Shown: piece after piece, positions 12,080 through 23,431 of the stretch
How the letters are laid out: the number at the start of each line of letters is the position of its first letter
Position numbering within the stretch: position 1 is the first letter of the stretch
Source of the DNA: Stratiolaelaps scimitus
Lineage: Eukaryota > Arthropoda > Arachnida > Mesostigmata > Laelapidae
Reading direction: 5' to 3'
Length of the DNA stretch: 64,000 nt
Assembly: GCA_019614645.1 (NCBI GenBank)
Contig: JABWDB010000008.1
Location: 5,022,001 to 5,086,000 of the forward strand
Made by a program: the position numbers and the translations under genes
The notes under the pieces: model-generated
Databases searched by the model: none
The model's input: the letters and a program-made list of their open reading frames with translations, nothing else
What the model was told of the DNA's origin: nothing

Positions 12080-13080
12080 TAAACATCGTCGTGTAACGTA
12101 CCTCAGCAACCAGCGACGGAGACATCGGCTGTTCAACTTACTCTACCAGTGTTGATATTTTCAAATGACACAAAATACAACGATAAAAAATACGGTTGAT
12201 ATTACTTTCCATTGATTGATTTCCGAGTAAAGAATACACAAAGGCACGCACACAGACACACGCACACACACACACAGGACTTTATTGACGAATGCGGTTA
12301 GTAAAAACTTGTCGCCATCTAACGTGTTGAGAGCAGCACGACCCCACAGCGATCTTTAATCAGACGAGATCGAGCATAAGCCGCTGGGCCCGCAACATCG
12401 AACTGATAATAGCCTCCCATGAGTTCGTTCACGGTTATGCGACTGTTAAATAAGATTGATTCCGTCGCGAAGTGGCCCGTGTATACCTGGTGATATCCTG
12501 AACAGGCAGTGATACATATCTATTCTATTTCGGGCTCGTTCAGCTCCCGACCCCGAAGTGTAAGTAGCCAAGAGTCTCGAATCGTCGAATAGACGGATAT
12601 GCATACCGGCGGTGCTGTTAAACATCGATAACTGTTCCAGAATAGGGGGGCGGTCACAGTGTTGTCATCCATTAATGTGGCAGCACTCCCGTCAGAAAAA
12701 GATGGGTATGCAGGACGCTGGTTTGTCGCGTTTTCTGGTGTAATGATCGGTAGCTGTCCAGTGGACGAAGTCAATCGGTCAAAACTCCTTGGGGCGAACT
12801 AAATTACGCATGCTTAAGTGAAGCCTTGAACGTGCTGGAAAATTGCCGAACCGAACTAAGGAAGGTGGAAATAACGCGGCGCCTGCTATGGCTCCCGAGG
12901 CCCCGTATTCGACAACGAACTATCAAAGTTGATTGTGGAGAATATGCATAACGTTGCATTGCTTAGATCCATCCAGTTGGAAGCGACCGTTGCCTGTGAC
13001 AACGGTTCACACCGCATCTAGGTTGGGGGTGACCGATGGACGCATACGCTACTACCTAGGTGAATTTTCCAGACTAACCC
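12080..13080. other. Intergenic sequence after the repeat protein
   Basis: No gene is recognised. A short interrupted CA run lies near 12240-12278. The nearest polyadenylation-like word after the repeat protein is a variant AGTAAA at 12226-12231; no AATAAA is close. Confidence 0.45.
12226..12231 (+). terminator. Candidate variant polyadenylation signal AGTAAA
   Basis: AGTAAA is a known weaker variant of AATAAA. It lies about 150 bases after the stop of the 496-residue repeat protein and precedes a CA run. The call rests on position and the hexamer only. Confidence 0.2.
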
Positions 13081-13241
13081 ATAGTCAACATTTAACGTCC
13101 ACGGTACCGCTTTCAGTATTGCTTCATAAGATGGTCCCCCCCCCACCTTTAAATGCAAATGTGCAACGGTGAATGTCGAACTCGTCCGCGTACGTGTCTC
13201 CCGCGATTGCACGGGCCACAGAATATACCGCGCCACAAGGC
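13081..13241 (-). mobile_element. tRNA-derived SINE, family 1, copy B
   Basis: On the minus strand it carries the family order of words: TGTGGCGCGG, a degraded B box (GAGTTCGACATTC), CCGTTGCACATTTGCATTTA, a G-rich stretch, GAAGCAATAC and TACCGTGGACGTTAAATG. The body matches the copy at 49701-49865 closely. It is more decayed in the tRNA-like head than copies A and C. The poly-T run at about 13262-13275 just beyond it, and the 8-bp-stem hairpin at 13279-13300, may or may not be related. Confidence 0.65.
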
Positions 13242-14168
13242 ACGATACGCAAATATACAAACTTTTTTTTTTTTTGGACCACCCACGACGCTGTGGGTGG
13301 CAAGCTTATTAAGACAAAATTACGGAACATACAACCTAGTACCTTTGGACTATTCGAACAACGAATCTTACCCATGTTGGCTGCCAACATACGTGTACCT
13401 GGTCCCGACAATATTTACACGACGAGTCGTATAATCAATTTCGAGCGGCAATTACCAACAAACTCCTCCGCCTGTGATTAGAGTACCAGCGAATTTGCTC
13501 GAATATAAGTCAACACGCGCGAGTTTCTCAAAATCGTAAAATGTTTGTGCAGAAGTGAAAGCTGTTTATCGATTTGCACCCGAATAATTTCTCGCCAAAT
13601 CACACCCGCGGCTAATCACTGTTAAGAAAACTGCAAATTCTGCATGCACTCTCCCAGCGAGTATCGCCAGCGCTATATAATATCAAAGTGCGATTATGGA
13701 TATGGTGCTCAAAGCGCTCGACATCTCGTCTCTCGCCCCCACTGGCACGCGTCTCCATATTTGAACTTCGTTGTTGCTATCCACTTCGCAGCGTATAGTT
13801 CATTAAGCCGCTAAATCCACCCTTCCCCATCTCAGATATATATATACCACATCTGCTTATTCTATATACACAGAAGATAAATAGAAGTAGCTAATTCGGT
13901 GGCAGACTGAATCGTAAAGCAAAGCAAACAACGAACACATACCACTGTTACTGACTATTATTACGTATCGTGCCAAAATATAGTGCAGCAGCATTGAGCT
14001 GTCGTGTCTCTGCCATCTGCCGCGCTCGCCAAACCCCGCTGCTCAGCACAGTATCAAGTGCAGATCGACAAACCGAGAGAGAGGGAGCGAGAGGGAGAAA
14101 AAGCACAATCGGGCGGTTCGGTGGAGCTGGGACGTGTGCTGTAAGGTATCAATATTCAAAGGCGAAAG
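13242..14168. other. Intergenic and probable 5' flank of the 332-residue protein
   Basis: A poly-T run at 13262-13275 is followed by an inverted repeat, CCACCCAC / GTGGGTGG, at 13279-13300. No other gene is seen. The last 300 bases before the ATG at 14169 contain a TATA-like box (13836-13846) and a purine-rich GAGA tract near 14072-14100, consistent with promoter and 5' UTR. Confidence 0.45.
13836..13846 (+). promoter_or_regulatory. Candidate TATA box for the 332-residue protein
   Basis: ATATATATATA stands in a non-AT context about 320 bases before the ATG at 14169. Its only support is sequence and distance, and TA runs are common in this window. Confidence 0.25.
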
Positions 14169-15167
14169 ATGAGGCCATCGCTACACGGCAACCGGCCCCG
14201 AATGTCCGACTGCGGGTTCAACTATATGGGGCAGCGACGGCAGAATTTCGCCGGGGGACTGACCCGGTCGCCGTACAACGGCGAAGGCGCATGGAATCGA
14301 CGGCCGAGCAGTTTATCGTTGGGTCGCTATAATCGCTTCAGCGACGATTACAGCAGCGGTGTGGGCGGTCGCACCAATATTCTTAGTCCTGGCCGATTCG
14401 TTCGAGGGGGCAGGCGACAAATGCAGTGGAACAAAGGACAACGTGACTCGAAAAGTAAAGGATCGCAGAACGAGCCATTAGTCAATCCTAGGGTACTGAA
14501 CGACAGGTACAGACGTTTCCAAAGGACGCGTAAGTTGTGGACCCCGCAATCGAAGCGAGACTATGTGGAAAAAAAGGATGTAGTCAAAGCTTCTGACCCG
14601 CTCTTCGAAACGACGGAAGATGACGATTACATGGACAGCGAGGCGGTCGTCCCTACGGCGGCACCCGACCCACCTGCGGCACCCGACCCACCTGAGCCCA
14701 GCAGTTCTGACAGTGAGAGACAGAGCTTTAGCACCTCAACAACGGGCAGCTGTACGTCTTGCTGCAGCTGTTACCGCGAGCTTGATGGTGATCGAATCCA
14801 CAAGAGCCTGCTAGGAGCAAGGCCTACCGTGATCGCTGGCGAGGCACAGACCGTTGGTGCCGATTCGCAGGCCGCCAGCCGCATAGTCACTCCACCTCTC
14901 CAGCGCACGCCGTCACAGCCGCCGCCGCCGCCAGTGTCCGAGAGAACTTCACGGCAGAGTGAGGCGGAGTCAGGCGAATTTAGTAAACGAAGAAATCAGA
15001 TTCGATCGTCGGATCCGTTGAAAGTCGGAGCGGACGTATATACGTTCAAATCGGCGCACGACCACGCTGATCGTCTCCTGGAGCTGATCGAACGTCAGCT
15101 CGACATCGAGCACGAGAAGCGGGTCAAGCTCGCGCAGAGCTTGCGACAAGTATGGATCTTGAAATGA
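14169..15167 (+). CDS. Arg/Gly-rich disordered protein with helical C-terminus
   Basis: The frame encodes 332 residues and I do not recognise the family. Residues about 1-135 are rich in Arg, Gly, Ser and Asn, like RNA-associated or scaffold proteins. An acidic patch (TTEDDDYMDSE) lies near 148-158, followed by a Pro/Ala repeat (AAPDPP twice). A Cys cluster, CTSCCSC, at about 195-202 could be a lipidation or metal site. A run of prolines sits near 250. The last 38 residues (from SAHDHADRLL) are amphipathic and Leu/Glu/Arg-rich, so a short coiled coil is likely. The composition is consistent over the whole frame, and two AATAAA signals lie about 370 bases downstream. The end is uncertain: GTATGG directly after the codons for SLRQ could be a splice donor, making the last five residues (VWILK) intron read-through. 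Confidence 0.55.
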   Translation: MRPSLHGNRPRMSDCGFNYMGQRRQNFAGGLTRSPYNGEGAWNRRPSSLSLGRYNRFSDDYSSGVGGRTNILSPGRFVRGGRRQMQWNKGQRDSKSKGSQNEPLVNPRVLNDRYRRFQRTRKLWTPQSKRDYVEKKDVVKASDPLFETTEDDDYMDSEAVVPTAAPDPPAAPDPPEPSSSDSERQSFSTSTTGSCTSCCSCYRELDGDRIHKSLLGARPTVIAGEAQTVGADSQAASRIVTPPLQRTPSQPPPPPVSERTSRQSEAESGEFSKRRNQIRSSDPLKVGADVYTFKSAHDHADRLLELIERQLDIEHEKRVKLAQSLRQVWILK

Positions 15168-15533
15168 GATGGTGGCATCTGCAACAAGAGACAGGGGGAC
15201 GGTGCTCGTGTAGGCCAGGTAACCAGGAGGGGATAAAGGCTCGTCCACGAAGATCTAACATGACAAAGAAGGAAGGGTCGCCAGTACCTCTAGGGACTAC
15301 CGCCTCCCCCCCGCCCACAGAGAAAACGAACTGATGAGCTGAGATGAGCACAAATTCATGATCATCTAGGGGAGATTTCAACTGAGGAGGAAGGACGAGT
15401 AGTTGGTATTTAGGATCGGACGCGTCGGCATCATAAAGAACTGAACCAATGATTCAGGGTAACACATGCAGGGGGAGGGAAGGGGGGTTTAACGAGGGAC
15501 TATTCGCGCTCGCTTGACTGATAAGAGTTGGCA

Positions 15534-15543
15534 AATAAATAAA
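15534..15543 (+). terminator. Overlapping AATAAA polyadenylation signals
   Basis: AATAAATAAA contains two overlapping canonical hexamers about 370 bases after the stop at 15167. Another AATAAA lies near 15580. They are the nearest plausible cleavage signals for the 332-residue protein. Confidence 0.45.
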
Positions 15544-16782
15544 AACGAGGTACTGAAATTTACCGTTGGAGGCTGAAAAATAAAATTTCGTTTTCTTGCA
15601 TGCGATCTGTGGACTCGCGCCTACCGTGAGCAATCTTTGTTAACAAAACTTGAATTTAGCGAAGCGTTTTCGAACGAACATCATCTGGTCATCAGGCCAC
15701 GGGGCCTCCAACCAGAACGTTTCATCCAGCTTCGGCTAACGCTGCTACTGACGACAAGCAAGTGATCGTTTTACATTGCGTTTGGGATGCAGTAGCGAAG
15801 GTGAGAGAGAGGAGACTTGCAAGAGAAGTGCAGAAGCAACCGAACGTGAGATCGAACGCGGGAATGGACGCGACATATGGCACAACGAAATGAGATTTGG
15901 TGTCGCCGTGAAATGTGCGTCTCGTCTCAACTTGTAAACTCCCCCTATCTAGGGGAGTGTTCCAACGCCAATTGTAATAACAATACTAATAAAATAATAA
16001 CAACAACAACAACAATGATAAATGAAAATAGCAATAATACATTCAGGTTTCGACTTTGACTTTATTTCTCGATTACAGTACCACGAAGAACAAACGCATC
16101 GGTATATGTATGTCGGGTAGATCGTTTGATGAGCATGTCGGGTGTATCGCTGTTGAAACGGCATCGAAGCATCAAGCCAAACCGCTATCGCTTGATGATG
16201 AACACGTCGGCATGGCCGAACACGAAACAGAAAGGACTCGAGCAGGACCTTCTCCTTGCAATAACGGTAATAGGCGGCGCGCCCGGGCGTCACTCAGGCC
16301 AAACCTGTTCACGCATTGTTCGCTTGTCACCTTGCAAGTTTCTACCATTGGAGGTATTGTTAACCACCGAGACCGTCAGCGTGATGCATTGCAATACAGC
16401 CTACTACTCGTAGGTCGGTAGCAGCTTTCTGTGTCTCACTCTCTCTCATTCTCTCGCTTTGTAGGCACTCTCGAGAGAGGCCCTCTCTCTTGGGCTAGGC
16501 CTGCCGTTGATGATCAGTCGCAGGCCAATGTCGGCGTCCTGCAAGAACCCTGGAAAGCTCGTCGTCAACACACTGTCGTCCCTAAGCTAACCACCTCTTC
16601 ACGCGGCTGACAGCCAACAGACTGCCACATCCTGGGCCGACTGTGAAAGCAAATTTTGTTTGGCCTTAGGCCACTTAGGCGTTTATATCGGGCTAATATA
16701 TGCAGGCCACGGTAATTATCAATCAATATAATAAACCCGATAAGTCTCATCTGAAGTCGTCATTAAAGGTGGCCGGATCGGC

Positions 16783-16845
16783 GTCATCCGAAATGACATA
16801 CATTCGAAGTGACATAGTGTCGCCATGCATTCGAAGTGAAATTGG
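16783..16845. repeat. Short direct repeats, CATTCGAAGTGACAT-like
   Basis: The words TCCGAAATGACATAC, ATTCGAAGTGACATAG and ATTCGAAGTGAAATTG follow each other within 60 bases. A related CTTCGAAGTGACATC occurs inside the ENTPD-like coding region near 17321. On the minus strand this would be 3' UTR of that gene. No function is inferred. Confidence 0.5.
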
Positions 16846-17087
16846 GACATTTCCACCAGCGGCTTATACCTGCGGAGATCAGAATTTTGGTTTTTGGTTT
16901 CCCTTATTTTGACCACGCCGTCCACAGCCAGTTCTAAACTCGCAAACCTATCACATGTACAACCTTTATGCTGTGATTGCTCCAGACTGATTAAGTACGA
17001 CAGGTCGCCAGTTCCGAGGCAGATTGTCCCTTGTTTTGCGCAGTCCTGGCATCAGTGTTCTCCGCTCCATCTGCTATAGCATCGCAA

Positions 17088-18359
17088 CTAGCTCAAGTTC
17101 AGCGAACTGAGAGCTGCACCGAGTGCCCAGCTCATTTCTAACTTGCCCTTGCCCACCTTTGAAACTACATGGACCACTTTGTCTGGGTTGACCTTAAGCC
17201 CATCGACGAGTATTGAATAGAGATAGGTCAGCTCCAAGCAAAGGAACTCCTTCTCTTTAGCTGGACATTTCCTGCATTCATTTTCGGCCTTGACCCTGAA
17301 GTCAGACACGAAAATGTCCTTCGAAGTGACATCTCGTTCAATGAGACCAGTGATTCTGGCACGATGAAAATAGAACGAACTAAGATACAAGTCAGCAGTT
17401 AATAGTTCCCTTGGGGCAAAGATATCCATGTCTTCGAGGCGTTTCTTCACTACTTGGTAGCATGTTCCGAAGCCGAGCGGGCCAATGGGCGTTATATCAT
17501 ACATTGTGTCCATATACATCCAGATCAAATCTGTAACATTTTCACTAATGCAGGCATGCTTCACAGCAAGTGTCTGTTTGCTGCCCGGACCAGTTTTGCC
17601 CATCTTGAGGATCTCGGCTCTACTGAACATCAGCCCACCATAATATGAATGGGCATACATTTGCTGCTCTTTCCTTCCTGGTAAGTAGAACACATGTAGG
17701 TGTTTAGCATTGGCAAGAGTCTCCTTGTATCTGGGAATAAAAGCGACCTGCGATGAGGCGCCCCCGACATCCAGTATAGCGACACGATTGTCGCTCGATA
17801 AGTGTTTACCCAGAGCAAACGACACAGTCAACCAGCAACAGAAGCCTTCATAGGTCCCGTGCATAAGACCCACAGCGAAGGCGCCGCAAAGGAAATCCGA
17901 GTTATTGAGGGTTTGATGAGCGCTAATTAGAATTCTCGTTTGTGCATCACGATTTAGCAGTCTCAGCCCGGCTGTGGCCAGCAAAGCAATGGGTGTTGAC
18001 TTTCGCTGGTGGGACGGCACTGTTCGCTTAGCTAGATCGAGCAATGGCTGAAGCGAGTTGGAGACTCTGGACGGGTCTTTTGCATAGCCGCTCAGGCCAC
18101 CGATGATTTTTTTCACGGTCTCCTTTTCCAGAGTGATCTCATTGTTCGTACCAATGCTGAACTCAAATATATGTACACGCGTACCAGTGGAGCCAGCATC
18201 GAGCATCACTGAGTATTTCTTCGTCGGACCTGTGCGTGCCATCGTTGAAGGCGACGTGTTACCGTCAACTTCAGCTCTCGTAGTTGTTATGGCTAAAATG
18301 ACGGCGAAACAGGCTATCATGTGCACAAGGTCGTCACAGAGTCCCAGGTACGAGGACAT
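17088..18359 (-). CDS. ENTPD5/6-like ectonucleoside triphosphate diphosphohydrolase
   Basis: The product, 423 residues, belongs to the GDA1/CD39 family; members closest to ENTPD5/6 hydrolyse nucleoside diphosphates (UDP, GDP) in the ER, the Golgi or after secretion, supporting glycoprotein folding. The apyrase conserved regions are in order: DAGSTGTRVH at 54-63, ALLATAGLRLL at 125-135, GTYEGFCCW at 168-176 with the putative catalytic Glu171, LDVGGASSQVAF at 196-207, and a C-terminal WALGAAL at 411-417. Cysteines 270, 300, 362 and 374 fit the two conserved disulphides. A hydrophobic stretch at about 12-25 looks like a signal peptide, and no C-terminal membrane helix follows, as in soluble family members. 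Length matches ENTPD5 (about 430). The frame has no introns, unlike the dpr gene in this window. The Asn usual in the third region (TVNF) is Ser here (TVSF), and the fourth has Ser for Thr. ENTPD5 and ENTPD6 cannot be separated by eye. Confidence 0.92.
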   Translation of the reverse strand: MSSYLGLCDDLVHMIACFAVILAITTTRAEVDGNTSPSTMARTGPTKKYSVMLDAGSTGTRVHIFEFSIGTNNEITLEKETVKKIIGGLSGYAKDPSRVSNSLQPLLDLAKRTVPSHQRKSTPIALLATAGLRLLNRDAQTRILISAHQTLNNSDFLCGAFAVGLMHGTYEGFCCWLTVSFALGKHLSSDNRVAILDVGGASSQVAFIPRYKETLANAKHLHVFYLPGRKEQQMYAHSYYGGLMFSRAEILKMGKTGPGSKQTLAVKHACISENVTDLIWMYMDTMYDITPIGPLGFGTCYQVVKKRLEDMDIFAPRELLTADLYLSSFYFHRARITGLIERDVTSKDIFVSDFRVKAENECRKCPAKEKEFLCLELTYLYSILVDGLKVNPDKVVHVVSKVGKGKLEMSWALGAALSSLNLS

Positions 18360-18520
18360 AACCGCGCACCAGGGTACGACTTCTCGGTTGTGACCTACGT
18401 TACCTCAGCCATCGTGTGGCATACAGCCGAGAGAAGCATACTGCCGTATCTACACCGTCGTTGCTCCATTATAATGGTGATAAGCATCGACTGATAATAT
18501 CTCGATGTATACTTTCATCA

Positions 18521-18530
18521 ATATATATAC
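18521..18530 (-). promoter_or_regulatory. Candidate TATA box for the ENTPD-like gene
   Basis: On the minus strand GTATATATAT lies about 165 bases before the ATG of the ENTPD-like gene, in sequence that is not otherwise a microsatellite. It is supported by position only. Confidence 0.3.
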
Positions 18531-21500
18531 ACTCCTGTGCGACAAAGTTGGTACGAGCTGTTTGAAAGGTTACGCAACTCTGTAGCCGAACAACCAATAT
18601 TTGGTGGTTTCGAAAGTAATCGTCCTTGTAATTGTCTTTTCTTTATCAGCAACTAAATTATTTCTATGTTTCAGTAACGATCTACTCCGACAGATGTGCG
18701 TGTTTCTCAACAAAAATAAAGGAAAAACTCCAGAGAGACGTTTCTTAGAAGAATGACAAACCTTGGTTAAAAATCCCCACCGGCACCTCAAGATTTTAAC
18801 CACGGTTCGAAGATCTCTGAGATTTGTGTCTTTCACCTTCGTTTGTATCTGCGAAATACGTACAAGGACATATATGTAAATTTGCAGAGGAGAAGAAAGC
18901 CTTGCACGGAAGATTAGGTTCACAAGTGTTAAGCTTCGATTAACCGACTACACGTTTGCGAGCGTTGTACGGACAATTTGTATTTTACAATACATGACCA
19001 GCGTAGCTGCGCCGAACGTTTCCTAAGTACCTGCGAGATGTGCACGCGATATACGAGCGTACGACTTGGCATTGTCAAAACGCTCATTGGTCACTAAGGC
19101 CCAGACATAGCAATATCTATTTGAGCCTGTTATTTAGAACCAATAGCTTATGCAACTCTGGTGCGTTAACTGTTCTTTGTGTGAATCCTGCCCACGGACA
19201 CCACTGTCCAGGTGCATCGGAGCCATGTACGAGCTACAATATTGCGGTAGTCTCCTAATATTTATCTAAGCTCTTATCCGATACCATACATTTTTGCCCG
19301 CTAGCAGCTGTTAGCAAAACGCATCAAGTTAGCTAAAAGTCTGTGTTTCAGTATGTATCTACTTTAGACCATGACGAGGCCCATACACTCCAGAACCATT
19401 TGCATCTATTTTACGTTCGTGTGCGTAACGACCTGTTAGCACTGCAGGCGAAATCAGGGAACCTATGTATGTTGTTTGCACATGCGTAAACACCGCGTGG
19501 TCGACCGAGCGTTTACCAGCCGATGCGGTATCTATGCGCTTCAGTAAAAAGTGAATTTTGGCTCTAGATTGCGTTGTTCATGAAGAAACGAATGACCTTT
19601 ACTACGAAGAAGTTTTTCGAGGTTCTAAACATGGTGGGATTCGATCGAGGCACACCCAGGGATTATTCTCAGTGTGTCACGTTTGGGAATTTACGGCACG
19701 AGAATCGGGAAAGCTCGCAGTTCACTTGTTATTGACGTGGCCGCGTCAAGGCCAAGAGATAATAACGTAAAATAATAGACGAGCTCCAGATCCCTGACGG
19801 AGCCGTAGTACTCATTAAGGGCCAATCCCTAGCGGTTTGTCTAGCGTAAACGCGCCTTTGAGAAATGGTGAGGTTGGAGCCAGCAGCTCGGAGTCGGTGA
19901 ATATTTATAATACAACTGACTCTTTAAAATCCCCTGATGGCGTAGCGCACAGGTGGACTAAATTCAAATCCTCGCTGCTGCTTAACAACATAGGATTTTT
20001 AATGACGACTAGCCAATATCTGTGTCGCTAACTGTACTCGTTTAAAATGAATAAAATTTACTAAACTGAGCACAAAGCGAATGGCCGAGAACCCCGCGCC
20101 AACATTATCTAGGTTTCGAAGAGAAAACCCTTCAATTTATGCTCGACAATCAGCTCATAGGGGTAGCGCATCTCTTTAGTCGCACGCCAAAATTAGCAGC
20201 CACAGCTGGCATTAATCAGATTCGAAACTTTCCGGAACCTGATTGCTGCCTACTCCTGTATCCTCCTTTTTCACCTCTAGACTTTCTTATGGTCTTAAAT
20301 ATTTCGGCCTTAACCACGCCAATCCTCGTTCTCCCAATACGCGCTCTTAGAATCATACTTCACTAATGTCCTCTCGATCGAAAACATCTCTTCGAAGAGC
20401 CAAGGGTGAGCAAATGGTGTTGCATTGTTCTGTCATTCACAATACGTTCCAAAGCTCCCCACTTCCAGCGGGATTTTATTTCTTTCATTCCACTAATCTC
20501 ACTACTACCTTATATTTCTACTTATATAAATTTTATATTCAATATATAAGTAACTTTTTAATAATACCTATGGAGTGTAGTTTTGTTCTATACTTTTACT
20601 ATTTTTTTTAGGGGGGTGTTGGCATGCTAATGTATGTCAATACCGTGACCGCCCCCCCTTGTTGACGATGTTCAGCAGTACCACCCTTCCCGGTATCGCT
20701 TAGCGTATTCTTCAGTAAAGGGCGATGAGATGTGTGCAAGACCAGCTACGAACACCACACATCCTCCTCACCGAACGGACATGACTTGGCTTAGCTGACT
20801 CGCAGTTGCTTCCCTTCTCTCTCACTCTCTCAAGACCTCTGTCCACTTCCCTTCTGTGACCAACTACTGTGGTCAATATGAAGCCCCGTGTATGTAAACA
20901 TGCAGTATTTATGACGCATACCGGGGGTGTAAGGTGCCTTCCTTTCTGCACAGTGGTAGCTGTGCCGCAGACCACATTAGTTGCCACTACTATTTAACAA
21001 ATCGTATTGCGGAGATACTGCCTATAAAAGTAAATAACGCCCCACTCAGATTTGAACCTCAGGCTCTACAAAACACCGTCTTTGGTACTGCCTACCTTAC
21101 CCGCCACACCATGCTCGCAGGCCGATTTTGCTCAACACCTGCAAACCTCCCAGTTTTGTCGTTGCAAGTAGTTCTTACCGTATTCATATAACCTCATGGT
21201 GGCGCGCGCTCAAACGCCAATATCTCGTGTTCACGGCACTGCTTCCGCGGAGACTTTTGTCTTTTAGTTATTTCTCTATTTCTTATTCTGCCTTACAAAT
21301 ATCGTAGTCGGTATTTTAGCAAGTGACTCTTTTTTACGCCATCAAACTGTCTACAAAGAACCATCTAGTCCATTATGCCTCCACCGAGGTCCTGAACAAG
21401 AATGAAGTGCTTCCATTGCATTGTTTATGTATTGTATATGCCCACGAATGTGATATAAATTACCGCATACACCGAAGCCTATATGGGATACCATCAATTA

Positions 21501-22725
21501 CATAGTCTATTCAAACGGCGTCAGCTTCAGTAAATCTGTAATTTTTTATCTTCGCTTCTTCCTAATATGTTCCTTTACGACAACGGCGACACAAATACGT
21601 CCCACATGCTGCATCAGTTAATAGGCAATGGAGGAAATTGGTTGACTTCCCTCAGAGTTTTGCGTTATTCGCCAGGCATTACTCGAAACGTTATTTTGTT
21701 CTAGGGTTCGACAGTTCTCTCCATCCTCCTCTCAATCCTAGTGTCAAACGAAACTCAAACGAGTTCCTCTCTGTCCTAGTCAAACGAGTTGCCTTAGTTG
21801 TCTAGGCCTAGGCAAAAGGCCTACCTTACCCCTCTGCTTTGGCATTGGCCAGCAGCCGCATTGGCCCTAAAAAAGGGTAAGCATAGAAACGGCAAGTCGG
21901 AGCGTACGAACGCACTATACAATGTCGTGCACACGCGACTGCCCTATAATGATATTTACCCCAATAACCCTTGTCAACCCGACATTTCCCGCTGTCCCAC
22001 GTCGAAGTGCTCACGCAGCGGTAGCGTCGGCAGTAGCCTTAATGCGGGTTTTCGTTGTTTCTGATGCTCTATCTTTCTTTCCCCTTAGATTAGATTTATT
22101 TGCGTCTGACTTTGCGTGACCCTTTCGGAAACTGCACTGTTTCTACAGCGGTCGGAGCGGCCGCCCGCCAGCCCCCTCTGCAACACCGGCTTACCTTTGT
22201 CTTCCGCTCGGCTACGTATAGCATACTCCTATGGTTTCGTTCGCCACTCGAATTCCTAGGTGAGCCCCCAGGGGGCTCAGAAGACTGTGTCCCCTGAGTC
22301 GGCTTCGACGGCACCGCCTCCTCTTCCTCCATCGGACTTTCACTACCAAACTGTCTGTGCGTTCGTTCCACTTCGCGAGTCGTATTCCGTACGTAGCCGA
22401 GCTCCGGCGACGCACAGGAGATGCTACACTGCTACAGCAGGTTGACAGCACGGTACGACGTTAACTACGTATTAGACTACGCAGAGAAGGGCAAGAATAT
22501 ATATATATATTCGGGCGTGGGCAGCCGTAATACAAATTTAGATATAATAGGAAAAGTCGCTGAGTGATGCCATGAATGTTAGAATAGTAGCCTAATTACG
22601 GTAGCGCACTATATATATATATATATATATAATAGTTGTGGTAGTAATAGTGCCACACGAATAAGTGCCGAAAAGTGTCTGATGGGAGAAGGGTTGGGGC
22701 CAGGCCTAAGAGTCTGGGAACCATA

Positions 22726-22730
<5 letters not shown>

Positions 22731-22774
<44 letters not shown>
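22731..22774. repeat. (TA)n microsatellite, 44 bp
   Basis: A nearly pure TA run, the longest in the window. A shorter TA run lies about 100 bases upstream at 22609-22631. Confidence 0.95.
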
Positions 22775-22777
<3 letters not shown>

Positions 22778-23426
22778 GTTTCTTCGTAGGAGGAAGGCTG
22801 GCCCTCGCCACTTATCCTATCAGACACGTCTATCCACATAGTCTAGATTGGACGATGTAGATCGATCGATCGAAAGTCTATAGACAACTATCCGAAGCTA
22901 TAGTATTATTCGCAGGCCTAATTATCGCTTGAATGTAGGCATAATTAAAGTGCAGACATCTTCTATCTATCTCATATTCATCAGCAGGCGGCAGCAACAC
23001 ACTCAGATCTCGTTCGTAGCTGCACATGCACCATAGCCAAGGCACGCTGTCGGCCAGCATTATTAACGTCGTTATCGTCTCTGGCCAGTTTACCGGTTCG
23101 TGTTGTGCTCTATCGGACCACCCGGTTGGACTGTTAGCGTTTGATAAGCGCTAAAAGCAACATTGGTCTTCAATGGCCTGACCTCGAAGTTACTGTTAGC
23201 TGTTAAAGTTACCGGCGTTGCTATACGACGAACCGGTAGCAACCAGGTCAAGCAGGTCTTCGCAAGGCTCGAGGCATCTTCTGTTGAACTAGGTTAAGCC
23301 ATTTGTCAAATGAAGGCGGTGATGATAAGATGCTGACCGCCCCCGAAAACGTCTCGATGCCGGCTCCTCACTTGGTAAATTAATGCCAAAAAATAATACC
23401 CGAAATAATGAAAGACCACATAAATT

Positions 23427-23431
23427 CGTAC
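23427..23431. repeat. Target site duplication, left copy
   Basis: CGTAC directly flanks the left LTR and is repeated at 30064-30068 directly after the right LTR. Five bases is the duplication length expected for BEL/Pao integrases. Confidence 0.9.

Larger units (their letters stand above)
15168..17087. other. Probable 3' UTR, then intergenic sequence
   Basis: The first 400 bases fit a 3' UTR of the 332-residue protein ending at the AATAAA pair. The rest has no recognised gene. It includes an A-rich (AAC)n/(AAT)n stretch at about 15970-16035 and three close copies of a word like CATTCGAAGTGACAT between 16783 and 16845, just downstream of the minus-strand ENTPD-like gene. Confidence 0.4.
18360..23431. 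other. Intergenic sequence without a supported gene
   Basis: No open frame has recognisable domains. The region contains TA microsatellites at about 22499-22510, 22609-22631 and 22731-22774. A possible tRNA-like word (GGGATTCGATCGAGGC) near 19637 was not developed further. Confidence 0.5.
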
